A stretch of 64,000 nucleotides of DNA. Source: Echinometra lucunter (Eukaryota > Echinodermata > Echinoidea > Camarodonta > Echinometridae). Below, in pieces: positions 44,480 to 58,944 of the stretch. The notes beneath the pieces are model-generated. The model saw only the letters and a list, made by a program, of their open reading frames with translations. It did no database searches and had not been told where the DNA came from. The stretch spans positions 26,252,970 to 26,316,969 of the forward strand of contig CM057154.1 in assembly GCA_029962745.1 (NCBI GenBank). Direction: 5' to 3'. The number at the start of each line of letters is the position of its first letter. Position 1 is the stretch's first letter. A program made the position numbers and the translations under genes.

Positions 44480-47400
44480 CTTCTCCCATCTGCCTTTCTC
44501 CTTTACACCTAGGCATTTCTCTCTTTCTCGCGCTCTCCCGTTTCTTTTCTTTCCATGATTGACTCCTATGTCCTCCTCTTTGTGTCCTCTATTCACTGCG
44601 TTACTACTTCTTCTTTCTCTCTCCTATCTGTCTTTCTCAATCTCGTTGTCTCCTTTCTTTTCCATACACCACGGCCTTTCTCTCTTTCTCGTGCTTTTCC
44701 ATTTCATTCTGTTCCCGTATGTCCTTAATTCTCTTTGTGTCCTCTATATTCTACATTCATTACATTCACATTTATTGTTTCTTTCTTCCATCTGGCTTTC
44801 TCCTGTTGGTTGTCTCCATCTTTCTTTCCTTCTTTCTCCTTACACCACGGCCTTTCTCTCTTTCTCGTTCGCTCCCATTTCATTCTATTCCTCTACGACC
44901 TGAATTCTCTTTATATCCTCTATATTCTCTACAATTATATTCTCTGCTTTACTACATTCACTTTTTTCTTTCTGTCTCCCATCTGTCTTTCTTCAGTTCG
45001 TTGTCTCCTTCTTCTTATCTTCTCTCTTTCTCTCGCTCTCTCATTTTATTCCTTTTCTGCGATTGTACAATAATCCTCAATGTTCTGTCCTTCTTGTTCT
45101 CTACTTTGCATTCCATTTTTCCTTAATTCCTTTATTCCCCTTTTCTCCATCTCACTGTCTCCCTGCCTCCTTTCTTTCTCGGTATACTTACACATCGGCT
45201 TTTCTCTCTCACTCTCTTATGCTCTAATATTAATGTTTCTGCAAAGGTTAATTCGTCATTTCCTGTCTTCATGTTGTCCCTTTCCTATTGTGCAGTAAAC
45301 ACAAAATAAGGAAGTCAATGGAGTTTCAATTTGAAATAGAATGGAAGTAGATTATTTAATTCACCAATTCAGTCCAATTCATTGTGTCGTGTCTTGTTCT
45401 ACCTTCTTTTACATTCAAGAAAATATCAGTAGCCTATTTCATTTTTACAAATTCAGTGCTTGCTGGCAGCTACAAAGTGAGCTTCCCAATAATACATACA
45501 CATGAATTATGCCAATTAGCAGTCAGTCTTTGAGAGTTTTGTTTACTGTGTTATTATTAAGTACATTATAGCTGCATACAAACACAAGTAATAATGCAGT
45601 GTGCTGGTGAAAGGATGATTACATTTCCTCTACTTTAACTTTTTTACGTTGATGAGGATAATAAGAAACCACTTCTAAAATGCCATGTCTGAATACTTGC
45701 GTGTAATTGTACAAATTAATAGCAAATTATGGTCATTTATAAAACCAATACTATCCGGGTAACGGCTGCTTCACGTAGTTACCGATATCTTGACAAATAA
45801 ACTTATCATTAACATGTATACAAGGTTATGTTCTTGTTCATTAATCTCGCAAAATATTGAGAGCAAGCAATATCCATTCGACAGGACAGATAACGCCAAT
45901 GTTGTAACTCCTGGAGCTGACTAGCGATTCAATATAAAACAGCTCAATCTACTCATACGATAACGCATTATGCATGTACACAAATATAATATTGACAAAC
46001 ATTGTGTACTACTATATACAGTCATTTACCTTGAACAAAAAACATCTGATTCTGAACGAAAAAAACATACCAATTCCTATAACACGCAATATCGACTATC
46101 TTCATCACAATGATGATACAATTCTTTAAAGAAAATGAAATTTCATTCTGTAGGTTTTACTGCCAAAATATTTATACATGTATTCATTTGTTGTTTTCAT
46201 GACAATATACAGTTGACAAGTTCCTATAGTCCACAGGTCTTATTGATATTTACAATCTAGAAATCTGATCTGTACAATCTAGAAATCAGCAGTACTTAGT
46301 CATTCACACCCCCAATGTGGGCAATATGTGTAAAGGAGATATTTACAGGCTTAAAGATGATTATCTGCACAGCCTTTGCAGACAGTAAAGGTCCTATATA
46401 TCACGGGTTTAATTTTCCATCTAGCGAGAAAAATGAGTCAGTATACAGGAAAACTGTATACAACTCAGACAAAAGCCATGTTAGCAATGCACATTTCTAA
46501 TACTACTACAATATGGTTCCCCTATCATGCCTATATTCCGTATATACAAATCAAACTGGCAAATTAATGGAAGACATAGGGACAATATCAGGCTATAGTA
46601 TGATATCATTAAAACACTGTATACAGGTACAATGACTATAATGAAACTCGAAAGGAAAGATCACTATAATGATACTAGAGAATAATCTTTTGCCAATGTG
46701 CAGGGTGTCACTTTGGACTTCTTGCCCTATTCATATCAGATCTACTTATCTTGAAAATACATAATCATGCATATCACAGCTTTGCAATGGGAAATAAAGG
46801 GGTGTCCCCGTGACCCCGTGATACCAAATAAAGCGACTATATAATCCAGTATAATTTGAGAGATATATTCAATTAGGTTCTCAGAACATTAGATTTTCAG
46901 AACATCTTAAGGATATTCACGATTAAGTCTAAGAAAGAAGATGAAAAAGAAATTACTTTCTTTCTTTTATCATGCTTACTACAGTATCAGCAATGGCAGC
47001 TTTATCAGAAATCAGTCAAGGTTATATACAAGATCTGCTTATCATTAATTTCTCTCTTCCACCTCTCTGGCTGGATATAATACCAGCTCCTGTTAATGGT
47101 TTCATAATTAAGTACATTAAGGATGAAAAGAGCATATGCATCATTTTCAATACGAATATAAATGTCACATTATTATAAACAGTGAACAAATAATTGCTTT
47201 GTGAGAGTATAATGAGTTAATGAAGACATCTACTCGTCATAGTTTAAACAAACAAGTATGTACATTATAAGCATATTATCTCATTACCACTTTAGTATAA
47301 TATGTTCATGCGTGCACGGCTTACTCTCAGGCTGACGTTTAGCATATATCTCTCATCATGCTCATGAAGGTTTTGTTCATGAATGGTGAATTTGATATGG

Positions 47401-49270
47401 TGGTTTGATATCTAACAAATAAAGGTTAATTTACATAATGATGAAAACAATTATTTTGTATGATTGTGCTGTCAGTGTTCGATTTAATGAAATATGAGCT
47501 TGATACACAGATTACGTTTCCACATTAAGATAATTATATATATCGTATTTATCATGTTTATATATCTTATTAACAATTGAGGAGAGTATTCTCCACCTAC
47601 CTATCATAAAAGATGAAGTACAAGGGAGTGTTTCAATATTAGTCTAAAAAGGTTAAAATATATCATTGGATGAAATCATTATACAAAAAATGATGTTCCA
47701 CTAGTTCATTATGTCGAATTTGTAGTGCAGAACAATCTTTATTATCAATGGACTACGGGAAGTTATGCATGCAGAATTATGTAGAGTTTGCTTTATCCCT
47801 GAACTATGGAATAATGTCAAGTATGAAAAGTGAAAAACATTGAATACATATACATCATCATAATGAAATCGATATCAGTAGATCCTTACGGGAAATATCA
47901 TTTTGATATGACCTTGACTGTCATAGGACAAGACACTCGGCATATGAAGCCCATAACCTAGGAGTACACAGAAACTGGTAGTGAATGTCACTGGAAATAC
48001 TGTATTTAGCAGAACTTCATATTGATATTGCATAGATTATTTCCAAAAATTAAAATCCATCAGGCAGATATCATGATCTAAATTCAAGAAAGAAGTTTCT
48101 TTTGAACAATGGTTTTAAACCTCCATAACCGTGTACGCGCGTGACCTCTTGTCCAATGGACGGACACTAATGGTATTAATACGTAAACACATATTTACAC
48201 TTATTTTAGTCCACAGCGAAGGTTTCAACAAGGATTAGAGTAGGCCATGGTTTAAACCAATCATCTTCCGTGAATTCGGGCCAATATGTACATCTAAACG
48301 AAAGATAAACAATTACTGCTTCGAACTAAGATATTTCATTTGACTCTTTTCACTTATAATGGTTATCAGTTACTATTAAAGGGAGATTTTGGCACTTCTA
48401 ACAAGCAGGCGTTCAATCATTGTGGACAGCATTGGCAGAATGGGGAGTATATACATGTATCTTCATCTTAATTACACTCTTATATTCAATGAAATCATGC
48501 TGAGTCATAGACTTCTTTCCACTTTCTTGACAGGCAAGAAATAGAAATGTTTACAGGGTGTTGTATTTTTCCTTGTTACTCCCATCCTCTCTTTCTCCGG
48601 AACATTTTGTACTAAATATATATTTATGTTTGTTTATTCCTTCATTTCACAGGTATTTAGTATGTATTTTATTTTTTCTCTTTCTATGTTTACTAAGGTT
48701 CAATATTGACGCACTCGCAATCAGCAAATCTGTTTTGAATATGTCACACTGCTTCCGAAGAAGCTGCTAAGATTAAGAATATCCCCCTGAAAACAAACTG
48801 AGAATGCGTTACATTAAAACATTTACAGAGAATATACATTACAATAAGACTACGCACAAGTACTACTTGCTACATAAATACTCATCCTCTTCTGTAGGTG
48901 GAATGAGTTATGAGACTCTTATTTATTCCCGTACACGATATTGCAGAGTTCACCAAGTTGAAGATAGGCCTACCGGGAAGATACCCGTAGAAGTTTGCTG
49001 CCACCACTTGGTTTGCTGAGAGTCATCTGCTCAATGTGTTCAGATAGGCCCGCTGGTATTTGTTGCTTGACGTCCTTAACTCAGGTCTCGGGCATTATCG
49101 GCCATGTCTATAATTTATAAAGACATGAACAAAACACAGACCATTGTGAATAAAGATACGCAGAAGATCTTGTAATTAAGAATAAACACCAAAGACTGCA
49201 CATAATCTAAGCATGCTTTATGCATATACCTTCAGTAAAAGAAAGTTCCAGACGCTGCATGCTGTTCGAG
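44480..49270. repeat. Block P, copy 3
   Basis: From about 45180 it matches 8560-9740 and 22600-25600; 46300-49270 also matches 52899-55200. The first part (44480-45250) is pyrimidine-rich with a degenerate ~176-bp repeat: CCACGGCCTTTCTCTCTTTC occurs at 44669 and 44845. It replaces the shorter CT-rich tract of other copies. 46972-47178 is the counterpart of the open frame at 24152. 47200-48160 matches 53090-54020 but is missing from copy 2. No gene recognised. Confidence 0.8.
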
Positions 49271-50978
49271 AAAATCAGAGTCATTTAGTGATGTAAAGGA
49301 ACGGTAGTTTTGTGTTTTGTTAGCTCATTTTAATTAAAAAGATTTGATTTAGATTTTGTTAGTCTATCTCTTTGCAAAATGGAAGAAATTTATGACAATT
49401 CTCTTTTATTTGGGTTTGATCAATGATATTAGATGATTTGCAAATCAATATGATATTATTAAGATGTTTTCTTCAAAAGATATCAAAAACATACATCTAA
49501 AACATGAAATATTAGATATATACATGTGATAAAACAGCAGGCAGCGGAAGAGAAAACCTAGATAACAGAGAGTTACCCACAGGAAATACACGTCACGCAT
49601 ACATACACGTGCACGGTGAATAATCTATGGGCAGTTTGATTTTAAAATTGCAGGGCACACGTTACTCAGTTACTTTGTTGTTGTCTATAAATTCTAATAA
49701 AATGATGTGATTAGTAATCTTCCGTAAAGTATAATTCCCAGCAGTCTGATAGTCCGCAGCTTCTTTTCTTTGCTCTGCTGTTACCAGCTCTGGACATCGA
49801 TACTCGAAAAGTGGGGAAGTTAAGAGTAGGCCTAGTCCTGTGATGATGAAAAGTCGACACAATGCAACAACATATCAATGGGCCTAAAATCCCGAGGATA
49901 ATGGAGTATATAATCATCCCCGCCTCACTCTTTAGAGAGAGAGAGAGAGAGAGAAGGTGGGGGGGGGGGGGAGGGTTTTTTGATAAATCTATCATAAACG
50001 ACGGTTATAGTTGTAACATTTCAATTTGAAATGCTATTAAAACCCAGAGATAGGATTAGAAGGTCCCGATAATATCGACTTTGATTAGTAAAATCTCCCA
50101 TCCATGTCTGTATCAACATTACATTTTCCCATTAGTAAAAAATGGAGAGGGAAGGTGGATCATCCCCCATGGATTTATGCTGATGATGCCTTGTACATAT
50201 ACCACTATGTTAAAGTCTTAGCAATATCCATTACAGCATTAGGAATTATTGGGGGAAATGTTAATATTATCTAATATTAGTATAAAGAATAATATCATGT
50301 AATGATAAAAATACTCTAAAGGAGGGATGTGTACAAAAACTAGAAAGATACTGTCAATGTACATAATAAATATTTGACAATATGCAGATTGTCATTTTAA
50401 ACTTGTCCTGCATACATGTCTGTTGATCTTGAAAATGCATTTACGTAACCATGAATATTGGAATAACGAATAATTTCAGTGATCGACAGAGCTATACTGA
50501 ACAACAGAAAAAAAAATAAGCAGTAGTCGGCTGCCGTGATTGAAGACAACCAAATATACGGCATATCTCCCTCCTACAATGTTCCACAGCTATTTATACT
50601 CAAACTCATCGCTATTGGAATATTAAGAGTAATACATATTTTTTAGAATCTATTTTTGTCAATTAGGCTAGGTCTTTATCTATGCATCTACTTTCATCAT
50701 CAAGTTCTTTTTTTTTCTCACTATAAGAGAAGTTAAATGAAGCGACACATGAATTACTTCAATGAGACTTAAAGAAAAAAAAAAGGCATTAAAGAATAAT
50801 CTTTTCTTTAGTCATATCAAAAAATTAAAGAAGATATAGTGTAATGCACTTTTTGCTCTGAAGGTTTAGTAAATGATTCACTGAAAATGTTCATATAATA
50901 AAAAAGATGCAATTTTCTTCAGTTTGTTCCATGGCAGCTTCAGAAAATCAAAACAAAATAATAATGGTAATGATGATG

Positions 50979-51013
<35 letters not shown>

Positions 51014-51146
51014 GATGATGATGATAATATTAATGATAATGAAATAATGATGATAATAATGATAATAATGAAATAATGATAATAATAATAATGAAAATAA
51101 TCATGATGATGATAATTAATGGATAAATGAATGAATGAAAAACAAA

Positions 51147-51177
<31 letters not shown>

Positions 51178-51314
51178 ACACAGCTTGTTTGATGGAAATG
51201 TTTATGTAATGTTTATGCATAGCAATGAATGCTGAACATATTGCAATCAGGCAAGAATATAAGGCAATATGAATTACTTACATTGTAATTCTTCGGTAAC
51301 AATCGGCGTGAAAT

Positions 51315-51345
<31 letters not shown>

Positions 51346-52398
51346 AAACTCGTTTTAGCAAGAGGAGAAAGAAATCGGTGATAGTATTGGCATGTCATCT
51401 AGTGTTATATCTTACCCAGCTATGCTCCACAGTGACAGTCAGCTTGCCTTCACTGTTCACCTCAGCAATCAATGGATCCAGATCCTCGTCGGTAGAACAC
51501 TTATACAGCCTGTATAAGACATCATTACATTGTCTTAATATATCCAGAGCTCAGTATCTGACGTATGATACCATTTTAATTAAGCCATTAGTGATGTTCG
51601 CTAAAGAATTGTGTGAATGGATGCCAGCTCCACATCTGACCAAGCTTGATATTGCTCTGTGTATGAATCGCAATCCCGCATGACAAGGTATACTACATTT
51701 GTAAGAAAGTGTGCATGCAATACAGCAACTGAGTAAGAGTAACTGATATGAGTATCATAAGAATAAATTCCTAGAGTCACGTTTATTAAAAAAGATTATA
51801 TTGTTAAAAACAAATATTGAAATAGAAATATCGTAAAATTACGAAGAAATTGTTTACTGCTGTAAAATCCTCCAGATGTACCTCAACATATGCATTATCA
51901 ACACAGCACCTAATTTACGTCCTTTCTCTCAAAATTTCATTCCAAAACCTCAGAGCAGCTACGCACAACCTTGCCTTAAAATAATTCAATGACTGAATAT
52001 CATCGTATACGATAATTATTGCCTTTTTAGCAGGGTGGAAATATTGTCCATTTCAGCCAGTATCAAACATAAACGAATCCATAAGCATGATAAGTATGTA
52101 TGAATGGCTATACCCATGTAGGCTTATAGGGTTGCACTTTGCTATGAATAATCAAACTATGAGAGAGACTGTCTACAACTGACAACACAGAAAGAGTGTA
52201 AAACAACGAGACTGAGAGAAAGAGGAGGAAAGAGGAGAATAAAAGGAGAGAAGGGTATGGGGACAGAGACAGAGATTTTGGAAATAAATGAAAAATAAGA
52301 GACAGAGTGAGAGGTAGGGAGAAGGGGTAGCAAGTGCAGAGAGGAAAAATCACAGAAAAGAAAAAGAAAAAGGAAAGAAAAGAAAAAAGAAAAGAAAA
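49270..52398. repeat. Block Q, copy 2
   Basis: Matches 13180-15898, without the hAT-like MITE of that copy, then continues past the end of contig 1 and matches 59990-60600. It contains GA repeats (49935-49955), the trinucleotide cluster (50955-51180), a 29-G tract (51315-51343), the 94-nt exon-like segment (51416-51509) and an AG-rich end at 52200-52398, where the contig stops at an N gap. The minus-strand hydrophobic frame at 49925-49711 parallels 14266-13949. Confidence 0.8.
51416..51509 (-). CDS. Exon-like 94-nt segment, copy 2 (unidentified gene)
   Basis: Same splice sites as 15678-15771 (TTATACAG and GTAAGA). It encodes LYKCSTDEDLDPLIAEVNSE then GKLTVTVEHSW. Against copy 1 I count 14 base differences in 93, all outside codons 9-23, and only one is in a codon whose residue is unchanged. 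About 117 aligned bases of upstream flank carry 5 substitutions. Confidence 0.5.
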
Positions 52399-52898
52399 NN
52401 NNNNNNNNNNNNNNNNNNNNNNNNNNNNNNNNNNNNNNNNNNNNNNNNNNNNNNNNNNNNNNNNNNNNNNNNNNNNNNNNNNNNNNNNNNNNNNNNNNNN
52501 NNNNNNNNNNNNNNNNNNNNNNNNNNNNNNNNNNNNNNNNNNNNNNNNNNNNNNNNNNNNNNNNNNNNNNNNNNNNNNNNNNNNNNNNNNNNNNNNNNNN
52601 NNNNNNNNNNNNNNNNNNNNNNNNNNNNNNNNNNNNNNNNNNNNNNNNNNNNNNNNNNNNNNNNNNNNNNNNNNNNNNNNNNNNNNNNNNNNNNNNNNNN
52701 NNNNNNNNNNNNNNNNNNNNNNNNNNNNNNNNNNNNNNNNNNNNNNNNNNNNNNNNNNNNNNNNNNNNNNNNNNNNNNNNNNNNNNNNNNNNNNNNNNNN
52801 NNNNNNNNNNNNNNNNNNNNNNNNNNNNNNNNNNNNNNNNNNNNNNNNNNNNNNNNNNNNNNNNNNNNNNNNNNNNNNNNNNNNNNNNNNNNNNNNNN
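52399..52898. other. Assembly gap, exactly 500 N
   Basis: A fixed-length placeholder. The left contig ends in the AG-rich part of block Q (matching about 60480-60600) and the right contig starts inside block P (matching 24205 and 47028). Confidence 0.98.
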
Positions 52899-55275
52899 AC
52901 AAGATCTGCTCATTATTAGTTTCTCTTTCCCACCTCTCTGGTTGGATGTAATACCAGCTCCTGTAAATAATCTCATGATTAACTACATAACGATAAACAT
53001 GATAAAAAAAGAGCATATGCATCATTTTCAATACGGTTACATATTCATGTCAATTTCTATACAGTGAAAAAATAATTGATTTGTGAGAGTATAATGTGTA
53101 AATAAAGACATCTACTCCTCATACTTTAAACAAACAAGTATGCACATTATAAGCATATTATCTTATTACTATACTTTGGTATATGTTCATACGCACAAGG
53201 CTTACTCTCAGGCTCACGTTTGTATCTCTCATAAAAGTTTTGTTCATGAATGACTGGTGGTTTGATATTTAACAAATAAATGATTCAGGGTGATAAGCTT
53301 AAATGATGATGAAAACAATCATTTTGTCTGATTTTGCCGTCAGTGTTCGCCTTAATGAAACATGAGCTTGATGAATTCAGATTACGTTTCCACATTAAGA
53401 TAATTGATAAATGACTATCGTGTTTATCATGTATATACATCTTATTAACAAATGAGGAGAGTAGTCTCCACCTACCTATTACAAAAGATGAAGTATAAGG
53501 GAGTGTTGCAATATATTAGTTTCAGATGGTTAAAAATATATCATTGGACGAAATTATTATTTAAAAATTATGTTTCCACTTGTCCACTTTGTTGAAATTG
53601 TATAGTGCAGAACAGTCCTTTCTTATCAGTGGACTACGGGACGTGCAAAAATGTAGAGTTTGCTTTATCTCTGAACTATGAAATAATGTCAAGTATGAAA
53701 AGTGAAGAGCATTCAATGAATACATATACATACAATATCATACAATGGAAGTGATATCAGTGGATCCTTACGGGAAATGTCATTTTTGATATGACCTTGA
53801 CTGTCATACAACAATGAAATACATATACACACTCGGCATTATCAAGCCCATAACCTACGAGTACACAGAAACTGGTAATGAATCACTGGAAATACTGTAT
53901 TCAGCCAAATTTCATATTGCATAGATTATTTCCAACATAAAAATCTGTCTGATAGACGTGATGGTCCGAATTCAAGAAAGGGGCTTATTTCAAACCATGG
54001 TTTTAAACCTCCATACTAGCGTGTACGCACGCACATGTCATCCTTTCCAATACACTAAACACTTACTTACACATATTTTGGTCTACAGAGAATGTTTAAA
54101 CCAGGAGCAGACATAGCTTAAAACAAACTTCTTTTATTGTGAATTCAGGCTAATAATTACATCTGAACGAAAGACGAAACAATTACGGCTCAGAGGTATT
54201 TGACATGATATTCGACTTTTTTCGATTATAATGCTTATTATGGACATTTTGACACTTCTCAAAAGCAAGCGTAATTCAGTCAATGTGGGCAGTACAGATT
54301 GAGGAGTATATATATCTTCATCTTAAATACACTCTCATATTCAATGAGATTATACTGTCATAGACTTCTTTCCACTTTATTGAAAGAGAGTGGAGATGTT
54401 TACAGGGTATTGTATTTTTTCCTTGTTCCTCCCCTCCTCTCTTTTTCCGAAACATATTGCACTAAATATGGCTTTCTGTCTTTTCATTCCTTCTTTTGAC
54501 TTGAGTTTTGGATGTACTCTATTCTTGTTTTCTCTTTCTCTGTTTACTAAGGTTCAGTAATGTTATTGATGTGCTCGCAGTCAGCACAAATATAATTATT
54601 TTGTGCTCTTTGCGAGCAAAGAAGCTGCAAAGAACAAGAATATCCCCCTGAATACAAACTGAAACTGCGTTACATCAAAAGATTTTTTTTTTTAATCTAA
54701 AAAAATAATAATACAACGCATATTTGATTGATAATTTCATACCCAACTCCTTCTATTAATGTATATCATTAAGTGGAATGAGTTGTGTAGACTTATTACC
54801 CACATAACGACATTTCAGAGTTAAGATGAAGATGGTTACCGGTGAAGAAGGTCATAGAAGTTTGCATGCTACCAACTGATTTGCTGCATGAGGGTCATTT
54901 GCCGAATGCGTTCAGATAGGTCTGCTGGTATTATTTGTTGCTTGACGTCCTGTCTCCAGCATTATCGACTCGCTCACTACATTTATGAACACATGAACAG
55001 GAAAGAGAAAATTGTGGATAAAAATCAGAACAAAAATGTGTAACTTAGGATAAACACGAATGCATGAACATAATTAATGTATGTTTATTTACATTTGAAT
55101 TTTACAATAGCCATTCATGACTGCACCTTCAGTAACCATGGAACAGAAAGTTTCAAAATTAGTGTCATTTCGTGGTGTAAAGGTACGTTTTTTGCATTGT
55201 GTGATTTTTTTTTTTGTCGTTCTTCTAATTAAAAATTATTAAAATGAATTGTTTGAAGTTTTATTCATAATCAGT
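52899..55275. repeat. Block P, copy 4 (3' part only)
   Basis: Matches 24205-25620 and 47028-49270. It includes the stretch at 53090-54020 that copy 3 has and copy 2 lacks. It passes directly into block Q at about 55280, as copy 3 does at 49270, so P-Q is probably the older arrangement. No gene recognised. Confidence 0.8.
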
Positions 55276-55639
55276 CTTTGAAAAAAAAAAGAGACGAAAT
55301 GATATGATTGATGACAATCCTCCAAATTTGGATTTAATCAGGAAAGCTGAACTTTGACCTAATGATTATAGATGATTTGAAACCCATATAATACCATTAA
55401 AATATTTTTAAAAAATTATAACATCCTCTTATACATCTCGCATGACTCCGAGTGCTTTACGGAAATATTATTAAGCCGGTCGCCCGATGCAGGCTTGTTC
55501 ACACACAATGTATGCACCTTCTCCACTTCACAGGGAGCATTCCTAGGAAGGCGTCTTTTGCAAACGCTCACAATGCTATATAAACAAACTATGATGGCTT
55601 TCACATCCTACAGAATACCAACTAAACACCTGCGTAGAG

Positions 55640-55740
55640 AATGGCAAATGTAGATCCATATCTTGATCCGGCAGGACTCGTACTCGGACCACAGTAATTC
55701 GGTGACGTATCCGCTAGATGACCGTGACGAAACCCAGGTA
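55640..55740 (-). mobile_element. tRNA-derived SINE fragment
   Basis: The minus strand reads GGTCATCTAGCGGATACGTC, then CCGAGTACGAGTCCTGCCGG and GATCTACATTTGCCATTC. The first two resemble degenerate A and B boxes and the last is the tail seen in the fragments at 44395 and 28440. Confidence 0.5.
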
Positions 55741-56090
55741 ACAGTTGACATGTCACGCATCCTACTGACATCATAGCTTTATGTAATAGTAGGCCTACTC
55801 ATCGTTATAGGCAGCTTTGATTTTTTAAATTAGTAACATTTTTCTTGTCTGAAAACCTTTTACAAAGTGGTGTGATTAGTATTGCTGTTTTAGACAAGGC
55901 ACTCATCCTTCCGAACATGTACCATTTAATCACAGCAGTCTATTAGTTCTTTTCTTTGCTTTGCTGCTGCCAGCTCTGTCGATCCTCGAAACGCAGGGAA
56001 GTTAAACTAGTCCTCTGATGATGAGAAGCAGACAAACGCGTGCAGCAATTCCCTATAGAGATCACTGGCGTAAATTTAGAGAAATGGGGG

Positions 56091-57671
56091 CAGGGGCGGC
56101 GGAGCGTCTTTCAAAGTGGGGGGGGGGGGGCACCAGCGAAAAGGGGCACTTACAAAAGGTGAACACAAGAAGGAAAATATACCCCCTACATTCTTTCCAA
56201 CACACTTTCAAGGGGCATTTTGACATACTTCTTTCATCTTAATATGTTTATAACTACTTTACAATTTTTACTACTTTGTCTAACTCATTTGCGAGCGAGC
56301 GAAGGGAGCGAGCAAAAATTGCTAATTATTTTTGCTGAAGGCCATGGTAATTGCATTATATTAAGAACTGCCTAGGCCCTATAGTGAAAAAAGCTACCGC
56401 AAATTCATTGTATGAGTGTTCCATGATAATAATTGTTTTCTTCCATTTACGCTGTATATAGTGTTCCTTATGGTTAGCTCTCTTTATGTTTTCAACGCAT
56501 TTGTGAGGTCTCATAGGGGCCGATCATATTTTATTACAGAAAACATAAAAAATGAATGGGGCTTTAAGCACAATGCCATCAGGAATATAGGAGAAAAGAT
56601 ACAAATTATGGTTACAACACACTACCTGAAGTGCCTTGCGTGAGATATAAGTAAGTGCGAGCTAGCGTAGCGAACGAGCTTTGAAAAAAATACCCTCATT
56701 GCTTCAATTTGAGGGCACCGTTCCTTCCAATGAAATTTGAGGGAGGCGCTGTGCCCTTTCTGTCCCCTGCTCCTCGGCCTCGCTCTGTAAAGTCTCTCTG
56801 ATTCTTTGGAACTATTCGTAAATGGCTCTTTCGAGGACTTTAGGGAACTTACCGGAGGTGAAAGGAAAATTTTAAACGAGAGGAAATGGCTCAAGAGAGA
56901 AAGGGGGCCTTAATCAGATTCAAAGGGGGCACTTATCAAAAGGAGAATTGTTTTAACTGAAAAAGGGACTGAAAACGGGAACTTATCATAATCAAACCGA
57001 ACACTCATCAGAAATGAAAAGAGGCACTTTTAAGATTCGAAGGGGCACTAAATCATGAGGAGAGATCATGGCATTTACTAGAAGGGAAAGGGACACTTAT
57101 CAGAAATCAGATTGGAATATATCAATTTTTCAAAAGGGACCTTGCTCGGATGGAAAAGGGACACTATCGGAAAGCAAAAGGGTGCTAACTGCAATTATCT
57201 TACATTAAAAGATGGAAAATTGGACATACTAGAAAAGAAAAGGGGGCACTTATCAGAAGTAAATGAGGGCATGTATCAGATTTAAAATGGGGCACTTATC
57301 AGAGGTGAAAAGGGGCACTCTGCAGAAGAGGAATAGTACTATAAAAAAGGAAAAGAGGTAGTCAAAAGGGGCAATAATCACATTTGAAAAGAGATTATCC
57401 ATTTGAAGTGCAAAAGATGCACTTGCAGAAGGGAACAGAGCGCTAATCAGGCATAAAGAGAGCGGTTTTAAGAAGGGTTACCGTAACTTATCTGAAACGA
57501 AAAGGGGCACTTATAACAAGGCAAAAGGGCACTTATTAACAAAGAAAATGGGCCCTTCTAAGATGAAAGGGGGCACTGAACACGTTAAAAAGGAGGCATT
57601 TTGGGGTGCTTGGAAAAGTGGGGGGGGGGGGGCACTGTGCCCCCATGGCCCCCCGGGAAGCGCCGCCTCTG
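56091..57671. mobile_element. hAT-like element, 1.58 kb, with a ~20-bp minisatellite interior
   Basis: Begins CAGGGGCGGCGGAGC and ends GCGCCGCCTCTG. Both sides are flanked by AATGGGGG (56083-56090 and 57672-57679), an exact 8-bp duplication. After a G tract and a GCGAGCGAAGGGAGCGAGC module, about 56880-57600 consists of some 35 imperfect units of AAAAGGGGCACTTATCAGA. No transposase frame is present. The same unit in inverse orientation occurs at 6930-7290 and 21180-21540. Confidence 0.8.
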
Positions 57672-58944
57672 AATGGGGGTATAATCCACCCTGGCCTACT
57701 GGGGGAGGTGGCGTGTAAAAAATAGCCCCCACTTTGGAAAGAAGAAATAATATCTGAGTCAATCAGTTATCAAAATTCGTGATACATTGTTGATACTTAA
57801 ACGACAGTTGTAGTAGTTAAATTTCAATCGAAAACAGGCTACTAATGAAAACCAGAGGATTAGAAGGTCCCAATGATAATTCTGAATATAAAACTAGAAA
57901 GATTGGTTAAATGTATACCAAATAAACCTTTGACAGCTTATAGAGTGTCACTTTAAACCTGTCCTACATTCACGTCTGTTGATCTTAAAAGTACAAGTAG
58001 GCCGACATAACAATGAATATTGCTATAACTGACCATTCCAAAGATCTATAGAGCTATAGCAGGTTTAGCAACAGAACAAAACAGAACAGAACAAAACAAA
58101 ACAAAACAAAACAAAACAAAACAGAACAAAACAAAAAAAAAGACAAAACTATCAAGGCGAGGGAGCGGGGTGGGGTGGGAGAGGGTATTCCCCTCCCACG
58201 GTACGGAGATTTGTGAAAATTCGTGCATGAAAATGGCATTTTCTGCACAGTCACTCAAATTCAATATTAGCGGTAACTTCTATGAGATGTGGCATATGGG
58301 GGGGGGGGGGGTCAACAAGGCGAGGGAGCGAAGCGACTGAACGGAGGAGGGTGTGGGAGGGGGGTATCCTCCCTCCTACGATAGGAAGATTTTTGAAAAT
58401 TCGTGTATGAAAATTACATTTTCTGCATTATTAAGGGTAACTTTTATTAGAAGTGGCATATTTAGGTTTTACTTTCATTTCGTTGGGTAGGGGTAAGATA
58501 AGTTATGTGAAGTGGACTTGAGAGTTTTTTTTTTTTCTTTGTTTTTCGTTGTTTTTTTTTGTTCGCCGATCAACGGGGGGAGGGTGGCAGTGGCTATTTC
58601 TACACCTGACTTATCGCTATTTGATTATTATGAGTAATATGAGTTTTACAATCTAATTTGGTCGTGGTGATTATAACGTCTTTATTTTTACGCATTTATT
58701 TATCATTATTATAAGTTCTTTTTTACTGTAAGAGAAGCTAAATGAAGCAACACATAAATTTATTTAATGACTAAAGATAAAAGAACATTAATTCATAAGC
58801 TTTTCGTCTCACAGCCAAAGTGTAATGCAAATTTTTGCTGTCAAGGGTATAACGATTCACTGAAAATGTTCTTGTTATTTTTTAAAAAAACGATGTCATT
58901 TCCATACACATGTATATTCCATGGCAGCTTCAGAAAATCATTAA

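Noticed and set aside
44527..45300. Pyrimidine-strand ORFs of up to 135 codons
   Set aside because: They are overlapping frames of a CT-rich degenerate repeat with hydrophobic-looking but meaningless translations.
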